This document shows positions 33,566 through 43,507 of a stretch of 64,000 nucleotides of DNA, piece by piece. The position numbers were made by a program, and so were the translations under genes. The number at the start of each line of letters is the position of its first letter. The stretch's first letter is position 1. Where the stretch lies: assembly GCF_009864005.1 (NCBI RefSeq), contig NZ_WEZQ01000014.1:62001-126000 (forward strand). Reading direction: 5' to 3'. The DNA is from Furfurilactobacillus milii (GTDB lineage: Bacteria > Bacillota > Bacilli > Lactobacillales > Lactobacillaceae). Under the pieces are notes generated by a model. The model was not told where the DNA came from, did not search any database, and was given only the letters and a program-made list of their open reading frames with translations.

Positions 33566-36193
33566 ATGAACCAGATTGCACACACTAAAGAAGAACGGCG
33601 TGACTTTATCCATCAGGGATTAAGCGCCAAAGAAGTTAAGGACCGTCAAGCACTAGACGGTAAGAATGAATTACAGGAACAAAAGCCACCGAGTGTTTGG
33701 CGGAAGCTACTTCAACAGTTAACAGAAATTACAGCCATTATCTTGCTGGTTGCTGTTGGGATCTCCACCTATATGGCAATTGCCCTCGATGGCGGTTGGA
33801 CTAAGCCGATCGTTATCGGGGCGATCGTCATCTTAAACGTTGCGATTGGGCTATATCAAGAGCAAAGCGCAGAAAAAGCGTTGGCAGCACTGAAACAGAT
33901 GAGCGTGCCGACAGCTAAGGTGCGTCGCGATGGCACCGTTCAGGAGATTGCGGCGGCTGACATTGTTGTTGGCGATGTTGTGCTTCTTAACGCCGGTGAC
34001 CGGGTACCAGCTGATGGACTGCTGGAAAGCGTGACAGCACTAGCTGTGGATGAAGCCATTTTAACGGGTGAAAGCGAAGCGGTTGAAAAGTCACTGACCG
34101 GCAACGGTAAGGATGTCGAATCAATCGGCGATCAAGTTAACCGGGTATTTGCTGGTACTTCGGTTACCCGCGGATCAGGGACGATGATTGTCACGGCCAT
34201 TGGGATGGCGACGGAGCTTGGTGAAATTGCTGGTTTGTTGAATAAGACCAAACCAAAGCAGACGTTGTTGCAAAAACGGTTGTCACGTTTAGCGCTAACC
34301 CTAACTGGTGTTGCCATTGCTGGTGGAGTGCTGATCTTTATGCTGAGCATGACACAGCGGTTGGGTAGCGTTGCTGACAATCTGATGATGGGTGTCTCCC
34401 TAGCTGTAGCGGCAGTTCCGGAAACGTTGCCGGTGATTGTAACCATCAGTTTGGCTGTCGGTGTCCAGAAAATGGCCAAACGGCATGCGATTATTCGTCA
34501 AATCAGTGCTGTTGAAACAATCGGTAGCATTGATGTGATCGCTTCGGATAAGACGGGGACCTTAACGCAGAACCAGATGACGATTACGCGGCTGTGGGTG
34601 CCTGGTGAGCAACCGGCTGATATTAGTCACAACGGGGAGCTCGATGCATCCGCAACGCGACTATTACGCTATTTTGGTCTGGCTACGAATGCCACCATTG
34701 TCGCCACGGATGATGGTGAACAGACCACTGGTGATGCGACCGAACTGGCCATCGTTCGATTAATGCAGCAGCACAGTTTGTCGAGAAATAAATTTGAACA
34801 AGAAGCGCCACGTGTGGCAGAACGGCCGTTTTCATCGGATGTGAAGTCTATGGCAACGCTCCATGAGCTGACGGATGGCAAGTTTTTGCTGATTGTCAAA
34901 GGGGCTGTAGATCGTTTACCGGTTAAACTTTCCCAGACAGAACGCCGACGTTTGGATGACGTACATGATGCGTTTGCACATGACGCACTGCGGGTGCTGG
35001 CCGTTGGATACCGTGTCTTTGACAGTGATCCAGGGCGTGACTGGGAGAAGTTAGAAGGAGACCTAACCTTTGCGGGGATTATCGGCCTGATTGACCCACC
35101 ACGACCAGAGGCTGCACCGGCCGTTCAGCAGGCGCGTGATGCAGGCATCAAGCCAGTGATGATCACGGGTGATCACAAGGAAACTGCCAGAGCGATTGCT
35201 GAGCAAATTGGGATTTACCGCGATGGTGACCTAGCCATTTCTGGCCGTGAGTTGAACGCTTGGAGTGATGAAGAACTAGCTGACAAGGTTGAACAGGTAA
35301 GCGTGTTTGCCCGGGTGTCACCTGAAGACAAAATTCGGATTGTGAACGCTTGGCAGAGTCATGGCAAAATCGTGGCAATGACCGGTGATGGGGTCAACGA
35401 TGCGCCCGCATTAAAGGCTGCAGATGTTGGTGTGGCAATGGGTATCACAGGAACCGAAGTAGCGAAAGGCGCCGCCGATGTCATCCTGACTGATGATAAC
35501 TTTGCCACGATTATTGATGCCGTCGATTCTGGGCGGACGATTTACCAAAACATTCTTAAGGCTGTCGAATTCTTAGTCGGCGTTAACTTCGCTCAAATCT
35601 TCTTAATGATCGGCAGCGTGTTAATGGGTTGGGGTGCGCCGCTGATTGCAGAACAATTGCTGCTAATCAACGTGTTGGCCGACGGGATTCCTGGTTTCTA
35701 CCTGGCCCGTGAACCTGGTGAAAGATCGGCAATGAAACGACCACCGATTCCAAATGAGCAGAGTATTTTTGCAAACGGACTTGGCAAACGGATGGCGTGG
35801 CGGGCCGGTATCTATACTGTGCTTACGCTAGGTATTTACGCATTGGGTCGCTTTGGCCTAACAGGTAACAAAGCCGTCGTTGGTTCCACAATGTTGTTTC
35901 TCGTCTTGGCATTGGGGTCAATGATTGATATTTACCCAATCAAACGGCGTGAACCGATGACATGGGCATCAATCAAGGCGAACCGGTCACTTAACCTCGC
36001 ATTAGGGACAGCCGCGGCCATTATCGTTTTGATTGCGCTCATACCTGCTTTGCAAGGTGCCTTTGGATTGACGAGCTTAACGCCTGTACAATGGCTGATC
36101 AGTCTTGTTGCCGCGCTTATTCCAACCGCTATCCTAGAAGGATTAAAGCGATTGGATTGGCGTAAACGTTCAGGTGCAGTGGTTACAGAATAG
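33566..36193 (+). CDS. P-type cation ATPase (P2 type, calcium or manganese pump)
   Basis: An 875-residue P-type ATPase. In order: N-terminal actuator with ILTGESEAV, membrane helix 4 with VPETLP, phosphorylation motif SDKTGTLTQNQ, nucleotide-binding region (KGAVDRLP), MITGDHKETA and TGDGVNDAPALKAADVG. Helix 6 reads LLLINVLADGIPG, keeping the Asn and Asp that bind Ca2+ in SERCA/LMCA1-type pumps, which favours a Ca2+ (or Mn2+) exporter. The 'PETLP' form of the helix 4 motif differs from the more common PEGLP. Followed by a perfect terminator; monocistronic. Confidence 0.9.
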   Translation: MNQIAHTKEERRDFIHQGLSAKEVKDRQALDGKNELQEQKPPSVWRKLLQQLTEITAIILLVAVGISTYMAIALDGGWTKPIVIGAIVILNVAIGLYQEQSAEKALAALKQMSVPTAKVRRDGTVQEIAAADIVVGDVVLLNAGDRVPADGLLESVTALAVDEAILTGESEAVEKSLTGNGKDVESIGDQVNRVFAGTSVTRGSGTMIVTAIGMATELGEIAGLLNKTKPKQTLLQKRLSRLALTLTGVAIAGGVLIFMLSMTQRLGSVADNLMMGVSLAVAAVPETLPVIVTISLAVGVQKMAKRHAIIRQISAVETIGSIDVIASDKTGTLTQNQMTITRLWVPGEQPADISHNGELDASATRLLRYFGLATNATIVATDDGEQTTGDATELAIVRLMQQHSLSRNKFEQEAPRVAERPFSSDVKSMATLHELTDGKFLLIVKGAVDRLPVKLSQTERRRLDDVHDAFAHDALRVLAVGYRVFDSDPGRDWEKLEGDLTFAGIIGLIDPPRPEAAPAVQQARDAGIKPVMITGDHKETARAIAEQIGIYRDGDLAISGRELNAWSDEELADKVEQVSVFARVSPEDKIRIVNAWQSHGKIVAMTGDGVNDAPALKAADVGVAMGITGTEVAKGAADVILTDDNFATIIDAVDSGRTIYQNILKAVEFLVGVNFAQIFLMIGSVLMGWGAPLIAEQLLLINVLADGIPGFYLAREPGERSAMKRPPIPNEQSIFANGLGKRMAWRAGIYTVLTLGIYALGRFGLTGNKAVVGSTMLFLVLALGSMIDIYPIKRREPMTWASIKANRSLNLALGTAAAIIVLIALIPALQGAFGLTSLTPVQWLISLVAALIPTAILEGLKRLDWRKRSGAVVTE

Positions 36194-36228
36194 ATAAGAT
36201 AGAACGCGCGTGCAGCGGTGTTCAAACA

Positions 36229-36270
36229 CAAACAACCTTTATGGGAACATTTCCCATAAAGGTTGTTTGC
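36229..36270. terminator. Intrinsic terminator after the first P-type ATPase
   Basis: CAAACAACCTTTATGGGAA pairs perfectly with TTCCCATAAAGGTTGTTTG over a 3-base loop. There is little T-run on the plus side beyond TTTG, but the 19-pair stem is striking. Confidence 0.8.
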
Positions 36271-36335
36271 ACTGAAAATAGTTGTAGCAGGTACTCGGTT
36301 TTATAACCGTTTAGTAATGCAATGCTCAGTCAACA

Positions 36336-37457
36336 TTACTTTTGTTTGCGGGCTTGTCGCTGGGCGTCTTTTTGAGCCTGTTTTCGCGCTTGCTGCGTTT
36401 GACGCTGCAAACGTGGATCCTTTTTCCGCTGTTCTTTAAACCAAGATTCCCATTGTTGCTTTTGAATTTGGGTTAAGCGACCGCCTTGCCGAAGTTGGTC
36501 CTGCAATTGGGGATCATCGCTTTGGTCTAGCCACTGTTGCCAGTAGTTGCGACGACGGGAATTTGAACGCGGTGTTTTCGGTGCACGGGGTGAAGGCGAC
36601 GGTTTAACATTGGTTGCCTTGGCCTGTGCAGACGTTGCGGCAGGTGTTCGGACGGGTGCTTGCGTTGAAACAGGCTGGTCGATGAGGCTATCAACGTCAG
36701 CTTCATCGACCGGTGTTTGCAAAGCTACGTCAGCATTGTCGACTGCTATTGGATTCTCTGCGTTTGCTTTCAACATAGCTGTGATTTTTTCTTGCTGTTC
36801 TCGGAAAGCTTTACGGTCAGCCGTGGAGAAATCAAGGAAGTCTTTGCGCTGATCCGGCGTTAGTTGCTCAACGTCGTACATTTCCTGACGATCGCTGCTA
36901 CTGCTCAGAAAGTTCCAGATTGGGTAGGCGAGGAAGAAAATGATGGCCCATGTGGGTTTGAAGTAGGCGAGAATGATGGCTGCAATACTGATGGCCATTT
37001 GAATTCGATTATTAAAGCCGAATATTTTGATGTAGACCTGAGCCATGTCCGACTTGTTGGTGTATTCAAAATGAATGATCGACTGGGTGAGAAAACGGAA
37101 AAGGACGCTGACAACTGCGGATAAGACGCCGTAAGCCATCACGGTTACTCGGGTCGTATTAGTGGCCATCATGCTAGTGAACAGTGGCATCAATGACAGC
37201 ACCGCGAGAAACACAAAGTCCATAATCAGAATGCGATAGGTCATCGAATCAATTTCATCAAACGCTGTGGCGTGCGAGTACCACATGTTAGCGACGTAGA
37301 AGAAACTGATAAAGTAGATGCCGATTTCTTTTGCTAATGATAAATAGGCAGACGGCGAATCTGTTACGACGCCGTGTAGATCAAGTACCATGATGGTGAT
37401 AATAATGGCGATGATAGCATCACTGAATGCATCAAGCCGCGTTTTGAGCTTATCCAT
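36336..37457 (-). CDS. TMEM175-family potassium channel-like protein with charged C-terminal extension
   Basis: A 373-residue protein. Residues 1-205 form six membrane segments with the family hallmark in helix 1, LDAFSDAIIAIIIT (R/K-x-x-x-F-S-D). Bacterial TMEM175 proteins are tetrameric K+-permeable channels with one such repeat per subunit. Residues 206-373 are a cytoplasmic extension: an acidic/Ala-rich part (ADVALQTPVDEADVDSLID), a Pro/Ser linker and a Gln/Arg/Lys-rich tail (QTQQARKQAQKDAQRQARKQ) likely to bind nucleic acid or acidic lipid. Only the membrane half matches the family. ATG 37457. Confidence 0.85.
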   Translation of the reverse strand: MDKLKTRLDAFSDAIIAIIITIMVLDLHGVVTDSPSAYLSLAKEIGIYFISFFYVANMWYSHATAFDEIDSMTYRILIMDFVFLAVLSLMPLFTSMMATNTTRVTVMAYGVLSAVVSVLFRFLTQSIIHFEYTNKSDMAQVYIKIFGFNNRIQMAISIAAIILAYFKPTWAIIFFLAYPIWNFLSSSSDRQEMYDVEQLTPDQRKDFLDFSTADRKAFREQQEKITAMLKANAENPIAVDNADVALQTPVDEADVDSLIDQPVSTQAPVRTPAATSAQAKATNVKPSPSPRAPKTPRSNSRRRNYWQQWLDQSDDPQLQDQLRQGGRLTQIQKQQWESWFKEQRKKDPRLQRQTQQARKQAQKDAQRQARKQK

Positions 37458-37604
37458 GAATATTCCTCGGTAAGAATAGTTTTAGCTTGATTGTACACGT
37501 TTATGCTGCTAACAAACCGATAAACATAAATGTTTGCCATTTGAGATGAAGAAATTTATGGTAATCGGTGTAAGTAACTAACAATTTGTAAGGAAGCGAC
37601 TTAG

Positions 37605-38999
37605 ATGGCAGTATTCAGTGCATATTCACAAGATGAAATTTTGGATGCTTTAAAAAAGGCAACACCACACGCTGACGTGTACACGGACGCAGATAGTTTG
37701 GCCAAACACAAGAATGACCCTAATGGCATCGGTGATGCGGATGGCGACTTATTAGCCTACGTTGAGGTGGGTGATACCGATGATGTGAAAGGTGTTTTGA
37801 GCGTAGCCCGCCGCTTTCATATTCCGGTCATTCCACAAACGACCGCGACGAGCACGGTTTCCGGTTCTGACGCAGAAGCTGGTGCCATCATGTTATCAAC
37901 GATTCGCATGAATAAGATTTTAGACATTAGTCGTGAGGATTCAGTGGCGGTTGTTCAACCAGGAGTGATCAACCAAACGTTGAACGATGAAGCTAATAAA
38001 GTTGGCATGTTTTATGCACCTGATCCAGGTTCACGGCCCATTTCAGCAATTGGTGGCAATGCGTCAACTAACGCTGGTGGGATGAGCACTGTTAAATATG
38101 GTGCCACCCGTGATTCTGTTTTGGGTTTGAAGGTTGTCTTAGCTGACGGCCGTGAACTCAAGTTAGGCGGGCGGACATTTAAACAGGCGTTTGGCTATGA
38201 CCTGACGCACCTATTCGTTGGCTCGGAAGGTACGCTGGGCATCATCACCGAAATCACGGTGAAGTTATTCCCAATTCCGCTTGGTCACGCGGTGATGGGG
38301 TTGGCTTTCTTCGATAACATGACCAAACTGTCAGAGGCAGTGACGGAAGTGCGGGCATCCGGTGTCTATCCGGCAATGTTGGAAGCTTTGGATGCTAATA
38401 CTGTTGCGGCTTTGGATAAGTATGAGGGGACGCATTACGCTGACAATAGTGGTGCGATGCTGATTCTTCGTTTGGACGTCGGTGGTGATGAAGCGTTAAA
38501 GGTTACTGAAAAAGTGTTGAACGATCATGGCGCACAACACATTCATGTCACTTCCGACGATGCCGAGATGAAGGCCATCGAAAAGTTGCGGCAAGACATG
38601 TTGCCAGCGGTCTTTGCCGGACACAATCACGTTATGGAAGATATGGCCGTGCCAATGTCTAAATTGGCGCCAATGATGGATTACGTCAGCGAAGTAGCCG
38701 ATCAACTTCACGTGCAAATCTTTACCGCCGGTCATGCTGGTGATGGTAACGTTCACCCAAGTATCGTTTGGCCTAAGGAGCAAACGGAGGTGCCGGAGAA
38801 TGTTATCAAGGCACTGCAACTGATGTTCCGCAAAGCCTTGGCACTCGGTGGGACGATTTCTGGTGAACACGCGGTTGGTATGTTGAAGAACCAGTGGGTC
38901 AACGAAGAACTCGGCGATGATGTTGACATGGTTCAACACCAAATCAAGTCGTTGCTTGATCCGATGGGGATTCTGAACCCGAAACGGAAAATCAATTAA
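37605..38999 (+). CDS. FAD-linked oxidoreductase, GlcD/D-lactate dehydrogenase type
   Basis: A 464-residue VAO/PCMH-fold flavoprotein. N-terminal FAD domain: IPVIPQTTATSTVSGSDAEA, then PDPGSRPISAIGGNASTNAG and FVGSEGTLGIITEITVKLFP. C-terminal FAD_oxidase_C domain: TAGHAGDGNVHPSI, then GTISGEHAVGMLKNQW. Members oxidise D-lactate or glycolate with a quinone, flavoprotein or other acceptor. In a lactobacillus it may feed electrons from D-lactate or 2-hydroxy acids. AAGGAAGCG precedes the ATG. Monocistronic, with a terminator 35 bases downstream. Confidence 0.88.
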   Translation: MAVFSAYSQDEILDALKKATPHADVYTDADSLAKHKNDPNGIGDADGDLLAYVEVGDTDDVKGVLSVARRFHIPVIPQTTATSTVSGSDAEAGAIMLSTIRMNKILDISREDSVAVVQPGVINQTLNDEANKVGMFYAPDPGSRPISAIGGNASTNAGGMSTVKYGATRDSVLGLKVVLADGRELKLGGRTFKQAFGYDLTHLFVGSEGTLGIITEITVKLFPIPLGHAVMGLAFFDNMTKLSEAVTEVRASGVYPAMLEALDANTVAALDKYEGTHYADNSGAMLILRLDVGGDEALKVTEKVLNDHGAQHIHVTSDDAEMKAIEKLRQDMLPAVFAGHNHVMEDMAVPMSKLAPMMDYVSEVADQLHVQIFTAGHAGDGNVHPSIVWPKEQTEVPENVIKALQLMFRKALALGGTISGEHAVGMLKNQWVNEELGDDVDMVQHQIKSLLDPMGILNPKRKIN

Positions 39000-39034
39000 G
39001 CGTACGATTGCTACATCTTTGATGCGACTATAGA

Positions 39035-39084
39035 AAACGACCTACACAAGGTTTAAATCATTAACCCTGTGTAGGTCGTTTTTT
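39035..39084 (+). terminator. Intrinsic terminator after the GlcD-like gene
   Basis: AAAACGACCTACACA..GGTTTAA pairs with TTAACC..TGTGTAGGTCGTTTT, followed by a T-run. The structured repeat A2 begins about eight bases later. Confidence 0.93.
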
Positions 39085-39092
39085 GGTTTTGA

Positions 39093-39279
39093 TGTCGCCT
39101 GCGGTTGTCAACAGTGACACGCTCGCCGTGGGACCGGATCAAGCCCGAAGTTCACGGTCTTTCACCTCGCCGTGAAGCCTCCAAAATCGAGTCTTCACGA
39201 CCGTCCGTAACCTAAATTCGGAAAACCACCGAATTAACGTTACCTTCACGGCTCGGTATCACTGTTGACGCCCTTCAGC
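39093..39279 (+). repeat. Structured interspersed repeat, copy A2
   Basis: P1: GTCAACAGTGACAC (39107-39120) with GTATCACTGTTGAC (39256-39269). P1b: GCCGTG/CACGGC (39125 and 39247). P2: GACCG/CGGTC. P3: CGTGAAG (39171-39177) with CTTCACG (39193-39199). P4: GTAAC..AATTCGG with CCGAATT..GTTAC. Compared with A1, the P1 and P3 arms differ on both sides so that pairing is kept. Confidence 0.9.
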
Positions 39280-39300
39280 TTGGATAGTCGCAATTTTACT

Positions 39301-39335
39301 ACATAGTCTCGGTTTGCATTGAACTATGTTTTTTA
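39301..39335 (+). terminator. Terminator-like hairpin between inverted repeats A2 and B2
   Basis: ACATAGT pairs with ACTATGT over a 15-base loop, followed by TTTTTT. Its sequence is unrelated to the hairpins between the other repeat pairs, but it occupies the same place. Confidence 0.75.
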
Positions 39336-39382
39336 ATTATATGGGTGGAACAGACTAGCTGTTTTGTCATGTGTAATATGAG

Positions 39383-39557
39383 CGGAACTGACATGAAACA
39401 GAGTTCCGTGTCGGTAACACTTGGCGGCGAGAATTTGGCCGCGTAGTGTTACGGGACGACTTCTGAGACGGGCTGTGGCTCAGAATCGAGGGCGAAAACT
39501 GCGGTTTGTGCGGGTTGAGACCGGTCCCAGGGAACGGCGTTTCAGGTCAGTGAAGCG
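39383..39557 (-). repeat. Structured interspersed repeat, copy B2 (inverted)
   Basis: Outer helix CTGACATGAAAC (39388-39399) with GTTTCAGGTCAG (39539-39550), one mismatch. Then GAGTTCC/GGAAC, GTAACACT/AGTGTTAC with GCGGC/GCCGC, TTCTGAG/CTCAGAA, and the conserved tail GAGACCGGTCCC. The repeat ends 25 bases before the stop of the convergent nuclease gene. Confidence 0.9.
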
Positions 39558-39581
39558 GTATGAAGTATGCATAGTAGAAGA

Positions 39582-40535
39582 TTAATTTTGTGTCCAACTG
39601 CCATCGGCATAGTTGATGGTGGCGCCATTCTGAGCGTTAAATACGTAAACGTTAATGTTCAAGGCTTGGCCGTCATCCGTCGTGCTAACCGCCTGAACAT
39701 GAGTGCCGCGGGGAACAAGTTCGTTGCCTTGGTACAGAGGGGTGACAACGTAATAGACGGGGATGTTTGGCCGTTCTCTGACAAAGTCACGGATTGCGGT
39801 TTCGGCGTAAGCCATCCCACCGGCAGTGCTTTGGCTACGTCCGTTTGTACCAACGTTTTGAGCACGAGTGCCAGTCGTTAAGTTGTTGCGCTGCATGATG
39901 GCATTGCTACTGCTGTCAGGCCCGCCAAGATTACCAACTAACGACCAAGCTAACGTGTGAGAACGGTTGTAGAAGTAACCGCGATAACCGTTTAACTGGG
40001 CAATGCGATTATTGCCTTCGTAGCCTGTCGGATTGGCGCTTTCAGCAAAGGAAGGTCGCTTCATGGCGGCCGTGGCACTGACACTGTCGTAAGTGACTAA
40101 CGCTTGGCCAGCTTGACTGCGGCCCAGCGTATCCGGCGAGTCAATCGTGTACCAGGCTTGTTCATGGTTGTGCTCTAAGGCATCATGAATTTGTAAACTG
40201 GTTAGGGTTGATTTGCCCAAACTGACGTAGTTTTCTGGATACTTGTTCGCGGCGAATTGTAGTGCCAGTAACTGACTGTCAGTCGCGTCACGGGGTACAT
40301 CGGCGGTAGTGGGCGTTGTTTGTGTGCTACCTGAATTACTACTGAACCAGTTTTCAGCTTGTCTGGTCCAGTGACGGTAATGACGGCGCATTGTGGTGAC
40401 TTGGCGCGGGCCATGGGTAAAGGCCTTGACCTCGGTGTTATTAGTCGAAAAAAGGTAACCGAACACTAACACTGCAATGGTTGCCAAGACGGTAACGAGC
40501 TTGCGTTGCTTTAGTTTGAAACGTTTCTTTTTCAT
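39582..40535 (-). CDS. Secreted or membrane-anchored DNA/RNA non-specific endonuclease (EndA-like)
   Basis: A 317-residue protein. Residues 1-38 are a basic start plus one membrane segment (KLVTVLATIAVLVFGYLFS), a signal anchor or signal peptide. A low-complexity linker follows. The nuclease domain (about 110-317) carries the beta-beta-alpha-metal motif FYNRSHTLAWSLVG with the catalytic His, and Asn in NLTTGTRAQN that helps bind the metal. Family roles are degradation of extracellular DNA and DNA processing during uptake. ATG 40535; monocistronic. Confidence 0.88.
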   Translation of the reverse strand: MKKKRFKLKQRKLVTVLATIAVLVFGYLFSTNNTEVKAFTHGPRQVTTMRRHYRHWTRQAENWFSSNSGSTQTTPTTADVPRDATDSQLLALQFAANKYPENYVSLGKSTLTSLQIHDALEHNHEQAWYTIDSPDTLGRSQAGQALVTYDSVSATAAMKRPSFAESANPTGYEGNNRIAQLNGYRGYFYNRSHTLAWSLVGNLGGPDSSSNAIMQRNNLTTGTRAQNVGTNGRSQSTAGGMAYAETAIRDFVRERPNIPVYYVVTPLYQGNELVPRGTHVQAVSTTDDGQALNINVYVFNAQNGATINYADGSWTQN

Positions 40536-40598
40536 GATTCATTCCTTATTTTCTTTGTTCTTGTCTGCCACCTAATAGTTTACTCGCATGGCAAACGA

Positions 40599-40640
40599 AA
40601 AGCAGTACTGTCAACAAACTTGACGGTACTGCTTCTTTTG
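40599..40640. terminator. Intrinsic terminator between the second P-type ATPase and the nuclease gene
   Basis: AAGCAGTACTGTCAA pairs with TTGACGGTACTGCTT over a 4- to 5-base loop. It follows the stop of the minus-strand ATPase by 15 bases and ends in TTTT on that strand. Confidence 0.85.
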
Positions 40641-40654
40641 TAAATTAAGTGTTA

Positions 40655-43369
40655 TTAGTTCATGCGCGGTTGTTTACGTTTGTGCCACTGCATCCGAATA
40701 ATCTTATCGGCTTCAGTAACGACTAACGTAACAAACCCGGCGACAATTGCCAATCCCCATTGACTCCAACTCATTGGACCAGTCTTGAAGATGTCCTGCA
40801 TAAACGGAATGTACGCTTGCGCGAGTTGCAGCAACATTAGTGCGGCAATGACGACAAACGCCATTTTGTTTGTCCAGAAGTTCTTTGAGAAGGCTAGATG
40901 CGGACTGCGAATGTTGAACAGGTAGAACACCTTACCTAACACAATGACGTTAACGGTAATTGTGCTGGCAATGACTTGGCTGACGCCATTATTGGTGAGC
41001 CAGTCAAACGCCCACAGTCCCATAGCCGCTATTAAGACGGACACATAGGCCATTTGGAACACGTCATGTTTGTTCATCAGGGTTGAACCAGTTTTCCGTG
41101 GTCGCCGCTGCATAATGCCTTGTTCAGCCGGTTCGAAAATGAACGCAAACTGAATTGTGACGGCCGAGACCATGTTGATCCAGAGCAATTGTGTTGGAAC
41201 CAATGGCAATTTTTGTTGCATCAAAATACTGAATGCGACAATTAAACCTTCAGCAAAACTGGTTGGCAACAGGAAGGCGATGGTCTTCTTGATGTTGTCG
41301 TACAGTCGCCGGCCTTCACGAATGGCCTTTGTCATCGTCGTAAAGTTATCGTCGACTAAAATCATGTCGGCCGCATCCTTGGCCACATCGGTCCCCTTGA
41401 TACCCATAGCTACCCCGATATCAGCGCGTTTTAAAGCAGGCGCATCGTTAACACCGTCACCGGTCATCGCCGTAATCTTCCCGTTTTCTTGGTAGGCTTT
41501 GATGATGGCCAGTTTGTTGCTTGGCGTCGTCCGCGCAAACACATCGTATCGATTGATGTTGGCACGTAGTTCGTCAGGTGACATGTCGTCTAACTCTGCA
41601 CCCGTGATGGTTTGAATGTTATCCGCCAAACCAAGTTGACGGCCAATGGCAGTTGCTGTGTCAGGATGGTCACCGGTGATCATCTTAACTTTGACTCCGG
41701 CGGTTCGCATTTCTTTTAACGCATCAATAACTTCCTCACGTGGTGGGTCAATAATCCCGACGATTCCGAGAAAGTCGACACCATCGCGCAATGTTTCGTG
41801 TGTGACTTCGCTAACGTCTTTGCCCACGAGTTTACGGCCCACTGCCACAACACGTTTGCCTTGAGTAGTTAAGTCGTGAATGACGTCGTTCCAGTGATCG
41901 ACATTAAAAGTCGGGTCAGCTGCCTGCGCCATTTCATACAATTTGTCAGGAGCACCCTTTACGAACACTTCATGTTGACCATCTTCACGGACACTGAGGC
42001 GCGCGATGTAACGATAGTCGGAGTCAAACGGAATGCGATCCAACTCCTCAAACGCAGGTTCGTCCATCCCACAGCCTTTGTGGTACAGCGTGAGAAAGGC
42101 ACCATCAGTGGGTTCACCATTCAGGATCCACTGGCCATCTTCTTCTTGTAACATGGTGTCGTTGGCTTCGAAACCACTAATTAACAGTTCTTTCAAGATT
42201 GGGTCATCTTGAACGTTAACTGGTTGACCATTTGCTATGATCTGACCTTTAGGTTGATAGCCAGTCCCCGTAACTTGATACTGATGATCCTTAGTAATGA
42301 TATCCTGAGCCGTCATTTCGTTCTTCGTTAGCGTCCCGGTTTTATCCGTGGCGATAATGTCGACAGCGCCTAGCGTTTCCACAGATGGCAATGTTTTAAC
42401 GATTGCCTTGTTGCGCGCCATCGTATTCACACCCATTGCGAGGATGACAGAAGTTGAAGCCGGCAATCCTTCAGGCAGGGAACCCACAATCATGGTGATG
42501 ATTGCTAGTGCGAGGGTTGGTAACGCATATAAGTGGCGCACCCAACCAAAGATAAACAGTGCAATGGCAACGGCGATGATGAAGTAGGAAATCCAGGTCC
42601 CCAACCGGTCGAGTTCTTTCATCAACGGCGTTTTGGTTTGTTTGACATCCGTTACATCATCGGCAATTTGACCAAGTTCAGTATCGTGACCGGTTGCCGT
42701 GACGATACCAGTAGCACTCCCGTTGGTTACGGCAGTACTGGCGTAGGCCATGTTTTCACGTTCAGCTAGCGGTGTTTTACTGTCTTTCAGTGGGTCAAAA
42801 TTCTTGAGCACAGAATCTGGTTCACCGGTCAAAGCCGATTCTTGAATCCGCAGGTTATCAGAATCGAGAATTCGCATGTCGGCAGGGACATTGTCACCGG
42901 CTTCCAGATAGACAATATCCCCGGTTACTAGCTCGGTGGCCGGCACGTCTGTCCGTGCACTGTCCCGAATAACCGTGGCTTCGGTAGACAACATCGACTT
43001 GATTTTATCAAGCGCGTTGCTGGCGTTGACTTCCTGAAAGTAGCCAATCAAGGCATTAATGATGACTACCAAACCGATAACGACGGCGTCGGAATAGTGA
43101 CGAATGAAAAGGGTAAAAGCAGCCGCAAATAGCAGAATGTAGATGATTACGTTGTTAAACTGACGCAAGAATATCAACCATTTTGGCGTGACATGAGCTG
43201 TCAGTTCATTTGGCCCGTTTTTGGCCAGTCGGTCGGCTGCAGTTTCGGCTGTTAACCCTGTTTCGAGATCGCTATGGTAGTGATCCAAAACCTCGGTTTC
43301 CGTTTGTACATAAACAGGACTAGGTTTGGGGTCAGGTGCATCAGGTGCGGTATTTGGGTTCTGTGACAT
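40655..43369 (-). CDS. P-type cation ATPase (HAD-IC family, second copy)
   Basis: A 904-residue pump: cation N-terminal domain (LETGLTAETAADRLAKNGPNEL), ESALTGEPDSV in the actuator, helix 4 LPEGLPASTSV, phosphorylation site ATDKTGTLTKNEM, KMITGDHPDTA and TGDGVNDAPALKRADIG. Helix 6 reads LLWINMVSAVTIQFAFIFEPAE, lacking the Asp of Ca2+ pumps; this NMV-AVT form belongs to a broad bacterial subgroup of unsettled ion specificity. Only 42% or so alike by eye to the 33566 gene in its core, so not a recent duplicate. The ATG follows AAGGAG. Confidence 0.88.
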   Translation of the reverse strand: MSQNPNTAPDAPDPKPSPVYVQTETEVLDHYHSDLETGLTAETAADRLAKNGPNELTAHVTPKWLIFLRQFNNVIIYILLFAAAFTLFIRHYSDAVVIGLVVIINALIGYFQEVNASNALDKIKSMLSTEATVIRDSARTDVPATELVTGDIVYLEAGDNVPADMRILDSDNLRIQESALTGEPDSVLKNFDPLKDSKTPLAERENMAYASTAVTNGSATGIVTATGHDTELGQIADDVTDVKQTKTPLMKELDRLGTWISYFIIAVAIALFIFGWVRHLYALPTLALAIITMIVGSLPEGLPASTSVILAMGVNTMARNKAIVKTLPSVETLGAVDIIATDKTGTLTKNEMTAQDIITKDHQYQVTGTGYQPKGQIIANGQPVNVQDDPILKELLISGFEANDTMLQEEDGQWILNGEPTDGAFLTLYHKGCGMDEPAFEELDRIPFDSDYRYIARLSVREDGQHEVFVKGAPDKLYEMAQAADPTFNVDHWNDVIHDLTTQGKRVVAVGRKLVGKDVSEVTHETLRDGVDFLGIVGIIDPPREEVIDALKEMRTAGVKVKMITGDHPDTATAIGRQLGLADNIQTITGAELDDMSPDELRANINRYDVFARTTPSNKLAIIKAYQENGKITAMTGDGVNDAPALKRADIGVAMGIKGTDVAKDAADMILVDDNFTTMTKAIREGRRLYDNIKKTIAFLLPTSFAEGLIVAFSILMQQKLPLVPTQLLWINMVSAVTIQFAFIFEPAEQGIMQRRPRKTGSTLMNKHDVFQMAYVSVLIAAMGLWAFDWLTNNGVSQVIASTITVNVIVLGKVFYLFNIRSPHLAFSKNFWTNKMAFVVIAALMLLQLAQAYIPFMQDIFKTGPMSWSQWGLAIVAGFVTLVVTEADKIIRMQWHKRKQPRMN

Positions 43370-43507
43370 TAAATGAAGACTCCTTCTGAATTAAGTTAGT
43401 TTTAGTGAGAAAAGTATATCATGTCAGCTTACTATCATTAAAGCAATATCGTTTCGAAATATAATGGATAAAGAGTAAAACCTTATTGGTGCCTGTGAGT
43501 GGTGAAA

